The notes: generated by a model from the sequence alone, not told the origin. Positions 22,805 through 31,680 are shown, counted from the first letter of the stretch. The stretch: DNA of 36,880 nt from Klenkia sp. PcliD-1-E (GCF_024124375.1 NZ_JAMXRZ010000031.1:1-36880), one strand, 5' to 3'. A program made the numbers and translations.

Positions 22805-23941
22805 TCAGCGCAGCGCCGCCGCCATCCGCGCCACGGCCTCGGCCAGCACGTCGGCACCCGTGCCGGCGTTCAACCGGGCGAAGCCGGGGCCGCCGAACCG
22901 CGCGCCGTCCTGCAGGGCGACCCGGCCGCGACGCCGGAACACCTCGACCGGGTCGCCGGGCAGCGCGGACACGTCCAGCCACGCCAGGTAGGTCGCCTCG
23001 GGCCTGGCCCACCGCACCTCCGGCAGCTGCCGCCCCAGCAAGTCGCCGAGCTGGTCGAACCGGGCGGCCAGCTCGGTCAGCAGTCCGTCGAGCCAGGCGT
23101 CGCCGTGGTCCAGGGCGGCGAGCGAGGCGAGCACGCCGAGGTGCCCGGTCCGCGACGTCAGGTCCGGCGACAGGCGGTCCAGGACGGCGCGCCCGGCCGG
23201 CGACCCGCTCACCACTGCCGCGCACTTGAGGCCGGCGAGGTTGAACGCCTTGCTGGCCGAGAGCACCGACACCGCGACCTCGGCCGCACCGGGCACGGCG
23301 AGCAGCGGGGTGTGCACCGCCCCGGGCAGGGTGAGCGGCGCGTGGATCTCGTCCGCGACCACCCGGACGCCGTGCCGGGCGGCCAGCGCGACCAGCTCGG
23401 CCAGCTCCTCGGCCCCGTGCACCCGGCCGACCGGGTTGTGCGGCGAGCAGAGCAGGTAGGCGACGGGCCGGTGCTCGGCGAACGCCCGGTCCAGGGCGGG
23501 CAGGTCCAGCCGCCACGGGTCGCGGGCCAGCGGCACCTCGCAGACCTGCGCGCCGACCTCGTCGGCCCAGGACCAGAACGGCGGGTACACCGGCGGGCTG
23601 AACGCCACGGTGCGACCGCGGGCGCCGAGGGCGCGCAGCACCTCGACGACGCCGACCCCCACGTCGGGGACGGCGCGGACCGCCGCGGAGTCCAGGATCC
23701 AGCCCCACCGCCGCTCGGCGAACCCCGCCCACGCCCGGCCCAGCCCGGGGGCCGCCGAGGGGTAGCCGGTGTCCGACGCCGCGACCGCCGCGGCCAGCAC
23801 GTCGGCCACCGGCGGGGCGAGGGCCACGTCGAGCTCGGCAACCGTCAGCGGCAGGACGTCGGGGTCCTCGGCCGCCCACTTCTCGCTGCGGCGGCGGGCG
23901 GCACCGACCGTGTCGGCGAGGGTCAGGAACTCCGGCTGCAC
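22805..23941 (-). CDS. MalY/PatB-type PLP-dependent aminotransferase (putative C-S lyase)
   Basis: This 378-residue fold-type I PLP enzyme has the MalY/PatB opening (W-x-D-x-D-style PLTVAELDVALAPPV), a LLCSPHNPVGRVH motif, VVADEIHAPLTLPG, and the PLP lysine in LSASKAFNLAGLKCA. The close relatives are cystathionine beta-lyase-like C-S lyases (PatB, MalY). It could release sulfide and pyruvate from cystathionine or cysteine conjugates, which would fit with the methionine genes at 30381-32691, though these are not adjacent. The GTG at 23941 has no clear ribosome site; the tatA stop is 13 bases upstream, so coupling is possible. Confidence 0.87.
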   Translation of the reverse strand: MQPEFLTLADTVGAARRRSEKWAAEDPDVLPLTVAELDVALAPPVADVLAAAVAASDTGYPSAAPGLGRAWAGFAERRWGWILDSAAVRAVPDVGVGVVEVLRALGARGRTVAFSPPVYPPFWSWADEVGAQVCEVPLARDPWRLDLPALDRAFAEHRPVAYLLCSPHNPVGRVHGAEELAELVALAARHGVRVVADEIHAPLTLPGAVHTPLLAVPGAAEVAVSVLSASKAFNLAGLKCAAVVSGSPAGRAVLDRLSPDLTSRTGHLGVLASLAALDHGDAWLDGLLTELAARFDQLGDLLGRQLPEVRWARPEATYLAWLDVSALPGDPVEVFRRRGRVALQDGARFGGPGFARLNAGTGADVLAEAVARMAAALR

Positions 23942-23954
23942 GCTGCCGAGGATG

Positions 23955-24233
23955 TCAGGAGGGGATCGAGGGCCGTTCGGCGTCGGCGCGGGCCCGGGCG
24001 GCGCGGGCCCGGGCCTCCAGGGCGACCGCCTCGGCCTCGGCGGCCGCGGCCTCCAGGTCGGCCGGCGACGCCGGGGACGCGGAGGCGTCGTCGGCCTGCA
24101 TGCCCTTCATCTCGCCCTTGAAGATGCGCAGCGACCGGCCCAGCGAGCGGGTCGCGTCGGGCAGCTTCTTGTAGCCGAACAGCACGAAGACGGCCAGCAG
24201 GATGAGGCCGATCTCGGGTACGCCCAGGTCCAT
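23955..24233 (-). CDS. tatA: Sec-independent (Tat) translocase subunit TatA/TatE
   Basis: This 92-residue inner-membrane protein has one short N-terminal helix (about 5-20, [16 protein letters not shown]) followed by the hinge and amphipathic helix [18 protein letters not shown], the TatA hallmark. A charged Ala/Glu/Arg-rich tail follows. TatA oligomers form the pore for folded proteins exported with twin-arginine signals. It is a single gene without tatB or tatC here, common for extra TatA copies in actinobacteria. It lies 41 bases after the MarR gene and 13 before the aminotransferase, so the four - strand genes may form one operon. Confidence 0.9.
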   Translation of the reverse strand: MDLGVPEIGLILLAVFVLFGYKKLPDATRSLGRSLRIFKGEMKGMQADDASASPASPADLEAAAAEAEAVALEARARAARARADAERPSIPS

Positions 24234-24274
24234 GCCGTCAGGGTGCGGCGCGAACCTGGACGTCAGCTGTCATC

Positions 24275-24688
24275 TCAGCTGTCCAGGAACCTGCGCAGCA
24301 GCCGGGCGAGCTCGGCCCGCTCGTCGGCGGGCAACCGGGACAGCGCGGCCTTCGCGTCGGCGGCCCGGGCTGCGGCCACCTCGTCGCGCACCCGGGTGCC
24401 CTCGGGCGTGAGCCGCACCAGCACGGCCCGCCGGTCGGTGGGGTCGGGCACCCGCTCGACCAGGCCGCGCTCGGCCAGCCCGTCGACCACCTCGGTGGCC
24501 GAGCGCGGCGCGATGTGCAGCCGCTCGGCCAGCCCCGACAGCCGCAGGCCGTCGTCCCGCCCGGCGGTCATCAGCGCCCGGACCTGGTGCGGGGACAGGT
24601 CCCACGGCTCCAGCACCGCCCGCCACCGGCCGCGCAGCGAGCGCGCCGCGCGGACGATCAGCTCGCCCAGGTCGTCGTCGGTCGGCAC
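24275..24688 (-). CDS. MarR family transcriptional regulator
   Basis: This 137-residue winged-helix regulator has LSPHQVRALMTAG, the recognition helix region LAERLHIAPRSATEVVDGL and the wing VERVPDPTDRRAVLVRLT (the DRR in the wing is a MarR hallmark). The GTG at 24688 has a weak ribosome site. It is divergent from an ABC exporter (start 24764), the usual arrangement for a MarR repressor of a drug efflux pump. A short repeat AGCG-CAAT-CGCT (24700-24711) lies in the shared region but is too small to call as the operator with confidence. Likely ligand: a toxic small molecule exported by the pump. Confidence 0.88.
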   Translation of the reverse strand: MPTDDDLGELIVRAARSLRGRWRAVLEPWDLSPHQVRALMTAGRDDGLRLSGLAERLHIAPRSATEVVDGLAERGLVERVPDPTDRRAVLVRLTPEGTRVRDEVAAARAADAKAALSRLPADERAELARLLRRFLDS

Positions 24689-24763
24689 GCCGGAATGCTA
24701 GCGCAATCGCTGAGGTTGGTGCACAGTGAGGTAACCACAGCATCGACAGAGAGGGGGCCGTGC

Positions 24764-26548
24764 ATGCCACGCCCCGAGACCCGCACCGACCCCGCCGACC
24801 GCACCCAGCTCGAGCGCTCCCCCGTGCCCCTGCGCCGCGTGCTCGCGCTCTTCCGCCCGTTCCGCCTCCAGGTGGGCACGGTGATGGCGCTGATCGTGAC
24901 CAGTTCGCTGATCGCCCTCGCCACGCCCTTCCTGGTCCGCACCGTCATCGACGACGCCCTGCCGCGCACCGACGTCCGGCTGCTGGCCTGGGCCGTCGCC
25001 GGCATGGTCGCCGTCGCCGCCGCCACCGCCCTGCTGGGCGTCGTGCAGACCTGGATCTCCACCACCGTGGGCCAGCGCGTCATGCACGGCCTTCGCACCT
25101 CCGTCTTCACCCACCTGCAGCGCCAGTCGCTGGGCTTCTTCACCCGCACCCGCGGCGGCGAGGTGCAGTCCCGGCTGACCAACGACATCGGCTCCATGCA
25201 GTCGGTCGTCACCTCCACCGCCACCGGCCTGGCCTCCAACGCCACCACCGTCGTCGGCACCGCGGTCGCCATGGCCGCGCTGAGCTGGCGGCTGTCCCTG
25301 CTGTCCCTCGTCGTCCTGCCGCCGGCGGTCTGGCTGACCCGCAAGGTCGCGCTGATGCGCCGCGAGGTGACCGGTGAGCGGCAGCGCCGGATGGCCGACA
25401 TGCAGACCCAGGTCGAGGAGGGTCTGTCGATCTCCGGCGTCCAGCTGGGCAAGACCCTCGGCACCGGCCCCGCGCAGTCCCAGCGGTTCGCCCGGACCTC
25501 CCAGGAGCTGGTCGCCCTCGAGGTGCGCTCCCAGTTGGCCGGCCGCTGGCGGATGGCGTCGATGAGCATCGTGTTCGCCGGCATCCCGGCGCTGATCTAC
25601 CTGTTCGCCGGCCTCCCGGCGACGTCGGGCGGGATGACCATCGGCACCCTGGTCGCCTTCACCGCCCTGCAGGGCACGTTGTTCCGCCCGCTGATGGGCC
25701 TGCTCGACGTCGGCGGCCAGGTCATCACCTCGATGGCTCTGTTCAGCCGGGTGTTCGAGTACCTGGACCTGCCCGTGGACATCGACGACCCGGCCGAGCC
25801 CGTGGCCCTGCCGCAGGTCTGCGGCGAGGTGCGGCTCGAGGGCGTCGGGTTCTCCTACGGCGACCGGCCGGCGCTCAGCGACGTCGACCTCGTCGTGCCG
25901 GCCGGCACGACGCTGGCCCTGATCGGCGAGACCGGCTCGGGCAAGTCCACCCTCGCCTCGCTGGTCAGCCGGCTCAACGACGTCACCACCGGCCGGGTCA
26001 CCGTGGACGGCGTCGACGTGCGCGACCTGTCGCTGGCCGAGCTGTCGCGGGTGGTCGGCGTGGTCAGCCAGGAGACCTACCTGCTGCACACCACCATCCG
26101 GGAGAACCTCCGGTACGCCAAGCCCGACGCGACCGACGCCGAGATCGAGCTGGCCGCCCGCCGCGCGCAGGTGCACGAGGTCATCGCAGCGCTGCCCGAC
26201 GGCTACGACACCCTGGTCGGCGCCCGCGGGCACCGGTTCTCCGGCGGGGAGAAGCAGCGGCTGGCCATCGCCCGCACGCTGCTGCGCGACCCCCGGGTGC
26301 TGGTGCTCGACGAGGCCACCAGCGCGCTGGACAACGAGACCGAGCGCGCCGTGCAGGCCGCCCTCGACGAGGTCGCGCAGGGCCGGACGACGATCACCAT
26401 CGCCCACCGCCTGTCCACCGTGCGGCACGCCGACGCCATCGCCGTGCTCGACCACGGCCGGGTGGTGGAGCAGGGCACGCACGACGAGCTGGTCGCCGCC
26501 GGCGGCCGGTACGCCGCACTCGCGGGGGCGGTCGCCGTCGCGGCCTAG
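24764..26548 (+). CDS. ABC exporter, fused permease and ATP-binding domains
   Basis: This 594-residue half-transporter has an N-terminal six-helix membrane domain (about 28-320, with helices such as TVMALIVTSSLIALATPFLV) and a C-terminal ATPase. The ATPase has Walker A GETGSGKST (K394), Q-loop VVSQETYLLHTT, signature FSGGEKQRLA, Walker B RVLVLDEATSALD and H-loop IAHRLSTVRHAD. It works as a dimer to export drugs, lipids or peptides. The ATG at 24764 follows GAGGGGG at about 6 bases. It is divergent from a MarR regulator, which suggests inducible efflux. All catalytic motifs are intact. The substrate cannot be read from the sequence. Confidence 0.93.
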   Translation: MPRPETRTDPADRTQLERSPVPLRRVLALFRPFRLQVGTVMALIVTSSLIALATPFLVRTVIDDALPRTDVRLLAWAVAGMVAVAAATALLGVVQTWISTTVGQRVMHGLRTSVFTHLQRQSLGFFTRTRGGEVQSRLTNDIGSMQSVVTSTATGLASNATTVVGTAVAMAALSWRLSLLSLVVLPPAVWLTRKVALMRREVTGERQRRMADMQTQVEEGLSISGVQLGKTLGTGPAQSQRFARTSQELVALEVRSQLAGRWRMASMSIVFAGIPALIYLFAGLPATSGGMTIGTLVAFTALQGTLFRPLMGLLDVGGQVITSMALFSRVFEYLDLPVDIDDPAEPVALPQVCGEVRLEGVGFSYGDRPALSDVDLVVPAGTTLALIGETGSGKSTLASLVSRLNDVTTGRVTVDGVDVRDLSLAELSRVVGVVSQETYLLHTTIRENLRYAKPDATDAEIELAARRAQVHEVIAALPDGYDTLVGARGHRFSGGEKQRLAIARTLLRDPRVLVLDEATSALDNETERAVQAALDEVAQGRTTITIAHRLSTVRHADAIAVLDHGRVVEQGTHDELVAAGGRYAALAGAVAVAA

Positions 26549-26558
26549 CTGGACGGGG

Positions 26559-27455
26559 TCACGAGGCCCCGCCGAAGGCCCGCTGGCTGAAGGTCGCGAC
26601 CTCCTGGCTCAGCCGCGGCAGCCGCACCCCTCTCGGGTAGGCCAGCATCACGGAGTTGACGCCCAGGCCCCCGCGCAGCGGCAGGAAGCGCAGCGGACGC
26701 CCCTCCGAGCTCGCGTCGCAGGGCTCCATGAGCAACGACCAGGCCAGGTTGCGGCCGACCAGGGCGCGGATGGTGTGCACATCCGCGCTGCGGTAGGCCA
26801 CGAGGGGATCGATGCCCGCGGCCCGCAGCATGGCTCGGTTCAGGTAGGTGGCCGGTTCGATGTCGAGCAGAGCCGCAGGGTGTCCGGCGAGGTCGGCGAG
26901 GTCGACGTCGTCACGGTCGGCCAGCGGGTGCTCCGGGGAGAGCACGACGTGGAACCGGCGCTCCTGCAGCGGCACCGCCTCGACCTCGTCGAGGACCTGC
27001 GCCTCGTAGACGAAGCACAGATCGACCTGCCCCCGGAGCATGCGCTCCTGGACCGCGGGGCCGCTGCCCTCCACGATCTCCAGGTCGACGCCGGGGTGCT
27101 CCTCCGCGAGGAACCCGGCAAGAGGGGGGAGCACCGTGGTGGAGAGCGTGCTGAAGCACCCGACCGTCAACGTGCCACGGAAGCCGTCGTCGCTCTCGGC
27201 CGAACGGAGCAGGTGGTGCGCGTCGTGCACCAGGGTGCGCGCCCGGGTGGCGAGCTCCCGGCCCGCCGGGGTCAGATGCACACCCTTCGAGCGACGCCGG
27301 ATGGCCAACTGCACGCCCATGGTCTGCTCCAGGTCCTTGAGCGCCAGCGAGATGGCCGCCTGCGTGACGTGGCAGGCGAGCGCCGCACGGGTGATCGACT
27401 CCGCCTCGGCCACCGCGATGAAGTACTCGAGCTGACGGAGCGTGACATCTTTCAT
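26559..27455 (-). CDS. LysR family transcriptional regulator
   Basis: This 298-residue regulator has an N-terminal winged helix-turn-helix (MKDVTLRQLEYFIAVAEAES, then ACHVTQAAISLALKDLE) and a LysR substrate-binding domain (from about 93, GTLTVGCFSTLSTTVLPPLA). The two-lobe effector domain is complete (EGSGPAVQERMLRGQVDLCF, and later HPLADRDDVDLADLAG). It is divergent from the MBL hydrolase and MFS gene pair, with 114 bases between starts, and should control that pair in response to its substrate. Its stop lies 10 bases from the convergent ABC exporter stop. Intergenic DNA contains T-N11-A stretches, but no clear single LysR box. Confidence 0.92.
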   Translation of the reverse strand: MKDVTLRQLEYFIAVAEAESITRAALACHVTQAAISLALKDLEQTMGVQLAIRRRSKGVHLTPAGRELATRARTLVHDAHHLLRSAESDDGFRGTLTVGCFSTLSTTVLPPLAGFLAEEHPGVDLEIVEGSGPAVQERMLRGQVDLCFVYEAQVLDEVEAVPLQERRFHVVLSPEHPLADRDDVDLADLAGHPAALLDIEPATYLNRAMLRAAGIDPLVAYRSADVHTIRALVGRNLAWSLLMEPCDASSEGRPLRFLPLRGGLGVNSVMLAYPRGVRLPRLSQEVATFSQRAFGGAS

Positions 27456-27569
27456 CAGCGAAGCTTATGCAGTCCCCTCTGAGTTCTCGTTTGAGTCAAG
27501 AAGTGCTGCGGGCCACAGTCGCCGGGAGCCGCGCAACGGAGCTGCGGCCCTCCGTGAAGGGAACCGGTC

Positions 27570-28616
27570 ATGAGCCTCCCGATCGATCCGAGCGGCCCCC
27601 GGGTGATCACCCTGGGCACGTCTGGCGGCCCGCGCTGGTGGAACGGCCCGGACGGGCGCCCGCGCAGCGGCATCGCGACCGCCGTGGTCGTGGGTGACCT
27701 GGTCTACCTGGTGGACGCCGGCCAGGGCGCCGGTCGCCAGCTGAAGAACGCCGGCATCGACCTCGCCCGCGTGCGTGCCGTGTTCCTCACCCACCTGCAC
27801 TCCGACCACGTCGTCGACCTGCCCACCCTGCTGCTGTTCGCCGCGTTCGAGCGCAAGGACCCCGAACTCCCGGCGATCACCGTCCGCGGTCCCGGCAGTC
27901 GCGGCGCGCTCCCGCCGGTGTCGGACCGGGCGCAGCGGCCGGTGCGGCCGGTGGCGCCCGAGCGACCACTGCCCGGCACCCGCGACCTGGTCGACGGGTT
28001 GGTGCGCGCCTTCGCCACCGACGTCAACGACCGGCTGTTCGACTCCCTCACCCGTGGGCCCGACGAGCACCTCGACGTCGCCGACATCGAGCTGCCGGCT
28101 GACCTCGCCTTCGACCCCGACGTGGACGTCGCGCCGCCCATGGCGCCGATCGAGGTCTTCCGCGACGACGCGGTGGTGGTGACCGCCGTCCTCGTCTCGC
28201 ACGCGCCCACCGCACCGGCCTTCGCCTTCCGTTTCGACACCGCCGAGGGTTCGGTGACCATCTCCGGGGACACCGCGCCGTGCGACAACCTGGTCATCCT
28301 GGCCGCCGGCACCGACCTCCTCATGCACGAGGCCATCGACCTCGAGGGCATCGCCGCCCAGTACCCCGGTGGCCAGCTCACCGACGCCACCATGGACCAC
28401 CACCGCCGGGCGCACACCACCCCGCGCGAGGCCGGCGAGATCGCCACCCGCGCCGGTGCGCGAGCGCTGCTGCTGCACCACCTCGTACCGGTCCACTCAC
28501 CGCCCGAGCGCTGGCAGGCCGCACGGGAGACCTTCGCCGGTCCGTTGTTCGTGCCCGACGACCTGTCCACCGTCCCCTTCGGCGCCGAGGCGACCGTGCT
28601 GGCCGGGGAGCGCTGA
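27570..28616 (+). CDS. MBL-fold metallo-hydrolase (RNase Z/lactonase-like)
   Basis: This 348-residue cytoplasmic hydrolase of the metallo-beta-lactamase fold has the metal motif THLHSDH (74-80), a TISGDT segment carrying the bridging Asp, a middle HEAIDLEG segment, and a late LLHHLVPVH containing the last His ligand. The start TLGTSGGPRWW and the short insert resemble RNase Z-type and arylsulfatase-like MBL proteins acting on small substrates. No signal peptide is seen. The ATG has GAAGGGA about 6-8 bases upstream. It is followed after one base by an MFS importer and is divergent from LysR, so it probably hydrolyses the compound brought in by that importer. The substrate is unknown. Confidence 0.85.
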   Translation: MSLPIDPSGPRVITLGTSGGPRWWNGPDGRPRSGIATAVVVGDLVYLVDAGQGAGRQLKNAGIDLARVRAVFLTHLHSDHVVDLPTLLLFAAFERKDPELPAITVRGPGSRGALPPVSDRAQRPVRPVAPERPLPGTRDLVDGLVRAFATDVNDRLFDSLTRGPDEHLDVADIELPADLAFDPDVDVAPPMAPIEVFRDDAVVVTAVLVSHAPTAPAFAFRFDTAEGSVTISGDTAPCDNLVILAAGTDLLMHEAIDLEGIAAQYPGGQLTDATMDHHRRAHTTPREAGEIATRAGARALLLHHLVPVHSPPERWQAARETFAGPLFVPDDLSTVPFGAEATVLAGER

Positions 28617-28617
28617 G

Positions 28618-29937
28618 ATGACCGCTACAGACCGCACACCCGCACCCTCCGACGTCGTCGGGGCCCGTCCTCGCGACATGCGCCGCATCCTGCTGTCGAG
28701 CCTGCTCGGCACCGCGCTGGAGTACTACGACTTCATCCTCTACGCGACCGCCGCCGGCATCGTGTTCGACCAGATCTTCTTCGGCGACCTGGACGGTGCC
28801 ACCGCGCTGTACCTCTCCTTCGGCACCCTGGCGGTCGGGTACCTCGCCCGCCCGCTCGGCGGTGTGGTCTTCGGTCACCTGGGCGATCGACTCGGCCGCA
28901 AGGCGATGCTGGTCGTGACCGTGGCCCTGATGGGCGTGTCGAGCACGCTCATCGGGCTGCTACCCACCCAGGCGCAGATCGGGATCGCCGCCCCGCTGCT
29001 GCTGGTGACCCTTCGCATCGTGCAGGGCATCGCCATCGGTGGTGAGTGGGGCGGAGCCATGCTCATCGCCTTCGAGCACGCCCGCCGGGAGAGCAGGGGC
29101 TTCGCAGCCTCCTTCGCCTACGTCGGCGCACCCGTCGGCACGATCCTCGCGACGCTCGTGCTCAGCGCCGCGGCAACCCTCCCCCGGACCGAGTTCCTCA
29201 GCTGGGGCTGGCGGATCCCGTTCCTGCTCAGCGCCGTCCTGATGACGGTCGTGGTCTTCATCCGGCTCAAGGTGGCCGAGTCCCCGGCCTTCCTGCAGGC
29301 TGCAGCCGCCCCGCGCCCGGCCAAGGTGCCGGCCGCCGAGGTGCTGACCACCCACCGGCGGGCCTTCACCATCAGCGTGCTCGTCGGCCTTGCGGGCCAA
29401 GCCGCGCAGGGCGTCATGGGGGCCTGGGCAGTGTCCTGGGCCGTGCAGCGTGCCGTCCTGGCGCCCAGTTCGGTGCTCAACGTCAAGGCCCTGGCCGGCG
29501 TCGGCACCATCGTCATGATCGTCCTGGCCGCCCGGCTCAGCGACCGGCTCGGCCGGATCCGGGTCATGGTCGCCGGCGCGGTCGCGGCCATGGCGTTGGC
29601 GTTCCCCATCACCTGGTTGCTGGAGGCCGGGTCGGCCGCGACCCTGCTGCTCGCGCTCTTCCTGGGGTTGTCGGTCATCCAGGGCTTCACGGCCGGCCCG
29701 TACGGCGCCTTCGCCGCCGAGCTCTTCCCGGCCCACGTCCGCTACTCGGGGACGTCGATGGGCTACCAGCTGGCGAGCACGTTGGGTGCCGGCTTCACCC
29801 CACTGATCGCCGCGGCCCTGGTCGGGCTGGCCGGCGGCGGGCTCGCGTTGGTGGCCCTGGCCTGGATGGGGTTCTCGGCGCTGTCCCTCGCGGGCTTGCT
29901 GTGGGCCCGGCGGGGCGCGGCGACGGGGAAGGCGTGA
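28618..29937 (+). CDS. MFS transporter, metabolite:H+ symporter (MHS) type
   Basis: This 439-residue inner-membrane carrier has 12 predicted segments. It shows MHS-family wording: GTALEYYDFILYATAAG in helix 1, RPLGGVVFGHLGDRLGRK between helices 2 and 3, IAIGGEWGGAMLIAFEHA and SWGWRIPFLLSA. Members import organic acids and similar compounds with protons. The ATG at 28618 follows the hydrolase stop by one base, so the two are translationally coupled. A strong hairpin (29941-29976) ends the transcript. Together with the LysR gene it looks like a small catabolic unit for an organic acid, ester or lactone. Confidence 0.9.
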   Translation: MTATDRTPAPSDVVGARPRDMRRILLSSLLGTALEYYDFILYATAAGIVFDQIFFGDLDGATALYLSFGTLAVGYLARPLGGVVFGHLGDRLGRKAMLVVTVALMGVSSTLIGLLPTQAQIGIAAPLLLVTLRIVQGIAIGGEWGGAMLIAFEHARRESRGFAASFAYVGAPVGTILATLVLSAAATLPRTEFLSWGWRIPFLLSAVLMTVVVFIRLKVAESPAFLQAAAAPRPAKVPAAEVLTTHRRAFTISVLVGLAGQAAQGVMGAWAVSWAVQRAVLAPSSVLNVKALAGVGTIVMIVLAARLSDRLGRIRVMVAGAVAAMALAFPITWLLEAGSAATLLLALFLGLSVIQGFTAGPYGAFAAELFPAHVRYSGTSMGYQLASTLGAGFTPLIAAALVGLAGGGLALVALAWMGFSALSLAGLLWARRGAATGKA

Positions 29938-29940
29938 CCA

Positions 29941-29976
29941 CGCGGAGCCGGCCGGCGCGCCCCGGCCGGCTCCGCG
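29941..29976 (+). terminator. 15-bp GC hairpin terminator after the MFS gene
   Basis: Perfect arms 29941-29955 and 29962-29976 with a 6-base loop lie 3 bases after the stop. It separates the hydrolase/MFS unit from the methionine operon. Confidence 0.8.
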
Positions 29977-30179
29977 ACGTGGGGACCGATCCCGATCCGC
30001 GCTCCACCTTCGCCGACGAGCGAACCTCCCCCGTCTGAGCCCGGACCTCCCCCGGCCTGCACCGCGGCCGGCGGCGGCCTCGAGACGTTCGCCGGGTGAG
30101 CACCCCCGCCCTCGGCGACCCGGGCCCGCAGCCCGAGCGCACTGTCCTCCCGCCCCCCTGGGCCACGGACGGGCCCTGC
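29977..30179. other. intergenic stretch with no recognised gene
   Basis: About 200 bases between the MFS terminator and the metY promoter. I see no start with a ribosome site, no known motif and no repeat. Any function beyond spacing is unsupported. Confidence 0.6.
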
Positions 30180-30209
30180 TCGACCGCCCGGACCCCGCCC
30201 CACTACGAT
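30180..30209 (+). promoter_or_regulatory. likely metY promoter
   Basis: TCGACC (30180-30185) and TACGAT (30204-30209) are spaced 18 bases. The expected start point near 30216 coincides with the first base pair of the riboswitch, which supports the call. Confidence 0.55.
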
Positions 30210-30216
30210 GGCACCT

Positions 30217-30298
30217 GGCTCACGAGAGGCAGCGACAAGCACCTGGCTTGCTGCCCGGCAACCGCTACTCCGTCTGCGGTGCTCCCAGGGGAAGAGCC
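30217..30298 (+). promoter_or_regulatory. SAM-IV-like (SAM-I/IV clan) riboswitch upstream of metY
   Basis: P1 is GGCTC (30217-30221) with GAGCC (30294-30298). P2 has GGCAG/CTGCC (30228-30232, 30251-30255) and CAAGC/GCTTG (30236-30240, 30246-30250) around a small bulge. The conserved CCCGGCAACC junction follows, and P3 is ACCGC/GCGGT (30261-30265, 30276-30280), then GTGCTCCCAGGGG. This order and wording (CACGAGAGGCAGCG, CGGCAACC, GGTGC-CCC-GGG) match the SAM-IV class known in actinobacteria. A further CCGGC/GCCGG pair (30297-30301, 30315-30319) competes with P1 and may be part of the switch. High S-adenosylmethionine should lower metYX expression. Confidence 0.8.
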
Positions 30299-30380
30299 GG
30301 CCGTCCGCGCACCCGCCGGGGGGCAACCGACGGAGTGCCCGAGCGCCCGGGCCCTCCCGACACCGAGGAGGACGGCGCAC

Positions 30381-31679
30381 ATGAGCGAACCCACGCAGGC
30401 CAGCTGGAGCTTCGAGACCCGGCAGATCCACGCCGGCACCAGCCCCGACCCCACCACCGGGGCCCGCGCGCTGCCGATCTACGCGACCACCAGCTACCAG
30501 TTCCGCGACTCCCAGCACGCCGCGGACCTGTTCGCCCTCGCGGAGATGGGCAACATCTACACCCGGATCATGAACCCGACGCAGGACGCGCTCGAGCAGC
30601 GGGTGGCCTCCCTCGAGGGCGGCGTCGCCGCGCTCGCGGTGGCCAGCGGGCAGGCCGCGGAGACCCTGTCGATCCTCAACCTGGCCGAGGCCGGGGACCA
30701 CGTGGTCGCCTCGGCCAGCCTCTACGGCGGCACCTACAACCTGCTGCACCACTCGCTGCCCAAGCTCGGCATCACGGTGTCCTTCGTGGAGGACCCCGAC
30801 GACCCGCAGGCCTGGCAGGCGCTGGTGCAGGAGAACACCCGCGCCTTCTACGCCGAGACGATCGGCAACCCGAAGGGCGACGTCCTGGACATCGCCGCGG
30901 TCAGCGAGGTCGCGCACCGCAACGGCGTCCCGCTGATCGTGGACAACACCATCGCCACGCCCTACCTGATCCGGCCCATCGAGTTCGGCGCCGACGTCGT
31001 CGTGCACTCGGCGACCAAGTACCTCGGCGGCCACGGCACCGCCGTCGCCGGGATCATCGTCGACAGCGGCAACTTCGACTGGACCCAGGGCAAGCACCCG
31101 ATGTTCACCACCGCCGACCCGACCTACCACGGCGTGGTCTACGCCGACCTGGGCGCGCCGGCCTACGCGCTCAAGGCCCGGGTGCAGCTGCTGCGCGACC
31201 TCGGCCCGGCGATCAGCCCGTTCAACGCCTTCCTGGTCGTGCAGGGCATCGAGACGCTGTCGCTGCGGCTGGACCGGCACGTGTCCAACGCCCAGGCCGT
31301 GGCCGAGTGGCTCGAGGCCCGCGACGAGGTCGAGTCGGTGCACTACGCCGGCCTGCCGTCCTCCCCGTGGCACGCCGCCGCGAAGAAGTACGCACCGAAG
31401 GGGCCCGGCGCGGTGCTCGCGTTCGAGATCGCCGGTGGCGTCGACGCCGGCAAGGCGTTCGTGGAGGCCCTGGAGCTGCACAGCCACGTGGCCAACATCG
31501 GCGACGTGCGCAGCCTGGTCATCCACCCGGCCTCGACCACGCACTCCCAGCTGACCCCCGAGGAGCAGCTGACCACCGGTGTCACCCCGGGCCTGGTCCG
31601 GCTGGCCGTGGGCCTGGAGGGCATCGAGGACATCCTGGCCGACCTCGAGGCGGGTTTCCGCGCGGCGAAGGGCGCCTGA
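30381..31679 (+). CDS. metY: O-acetylhomoserine aminocarboxypropyltransferase (O-acetylhomoserine sulfhydrylase)
   Basis: This 432-residue cytoplasmic PLP enzyme of the Cys/Met metabolism family converts O-acetylhomoserine and sulfide to homocysteine. PLP lysine is K213 in [14 protein letters not shown]; other family signatures are [21 protein letters not shown] and the C-terminal [14 protein letters not shown], where the [10 protein letters not shown] wording is diagnostic of MetY-type enzymes. Length is normal. The ATG is preceded by GAGGAGG at about 8 bases. It lies 83 bases after the riboswitch core and is followed one base later by metX, so the two successive direct-sulfhydrylation enzymes form one operon under S-adenosylmethionine control. 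Confidence 0.96.
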   Translation: MSEPTQASWSFETRQIHAGTSPDPTTGARALPIYATTSYQFRDSQHAADLFALAEMGNIYTRIMNPTQDALEQRVASLEGGVAALAVASGQAAETLSILNLAEAGDHVVASASLYGGTYNLLHHSLPKLGITVSFVEDPDDPQAWQALVQENTRAFYAETIGNPKGDVLDIAAVSEVAHRNGVPLIVDNTIATPYLIRPIEFGADVVVHSATKYLGGHGTAVAGIIVDSGNFDWTQGKHPMFTTADPTYHGVVYADLGAPAYALKARVQLLRDLGPAISPFNAFLVVQGIETLSLRLDRHVSNAQAVAEWLEARDEVESVHYAGLPSSPWHAAAKKYAPKGPGAVLAFEIAGGVDAGKAFVEALELHSHVANIGDVRSLVIHPASTTHSQLTPEEQLTTGVTPGLVRLAVGLEGIEDILADLEAGFRAAKGA

Positions 31680-31680
31680 G

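Noticed and set aside
24700-24711. AGCG-CAAT-CGCT repeat between MarR and the ABC exporter
   Set aside because: Only 4-base arms; expected often by chance. A MarR operator is likely in this gap but cannot be placed.
27456-27569. LysR box (T-N11-A) between the LysR and hydrolase genes
   Set aside because: Several T-N11-A matches exist but none has good dyad symmetry, so no single site is supported.
28960-29736. 258-codon - strand frame opposite the MFS transporter
   Set aside because: It is antisense to a well-supported membrane protein and rich in Gly/Gln/Asp/Arg with no family resemblance.
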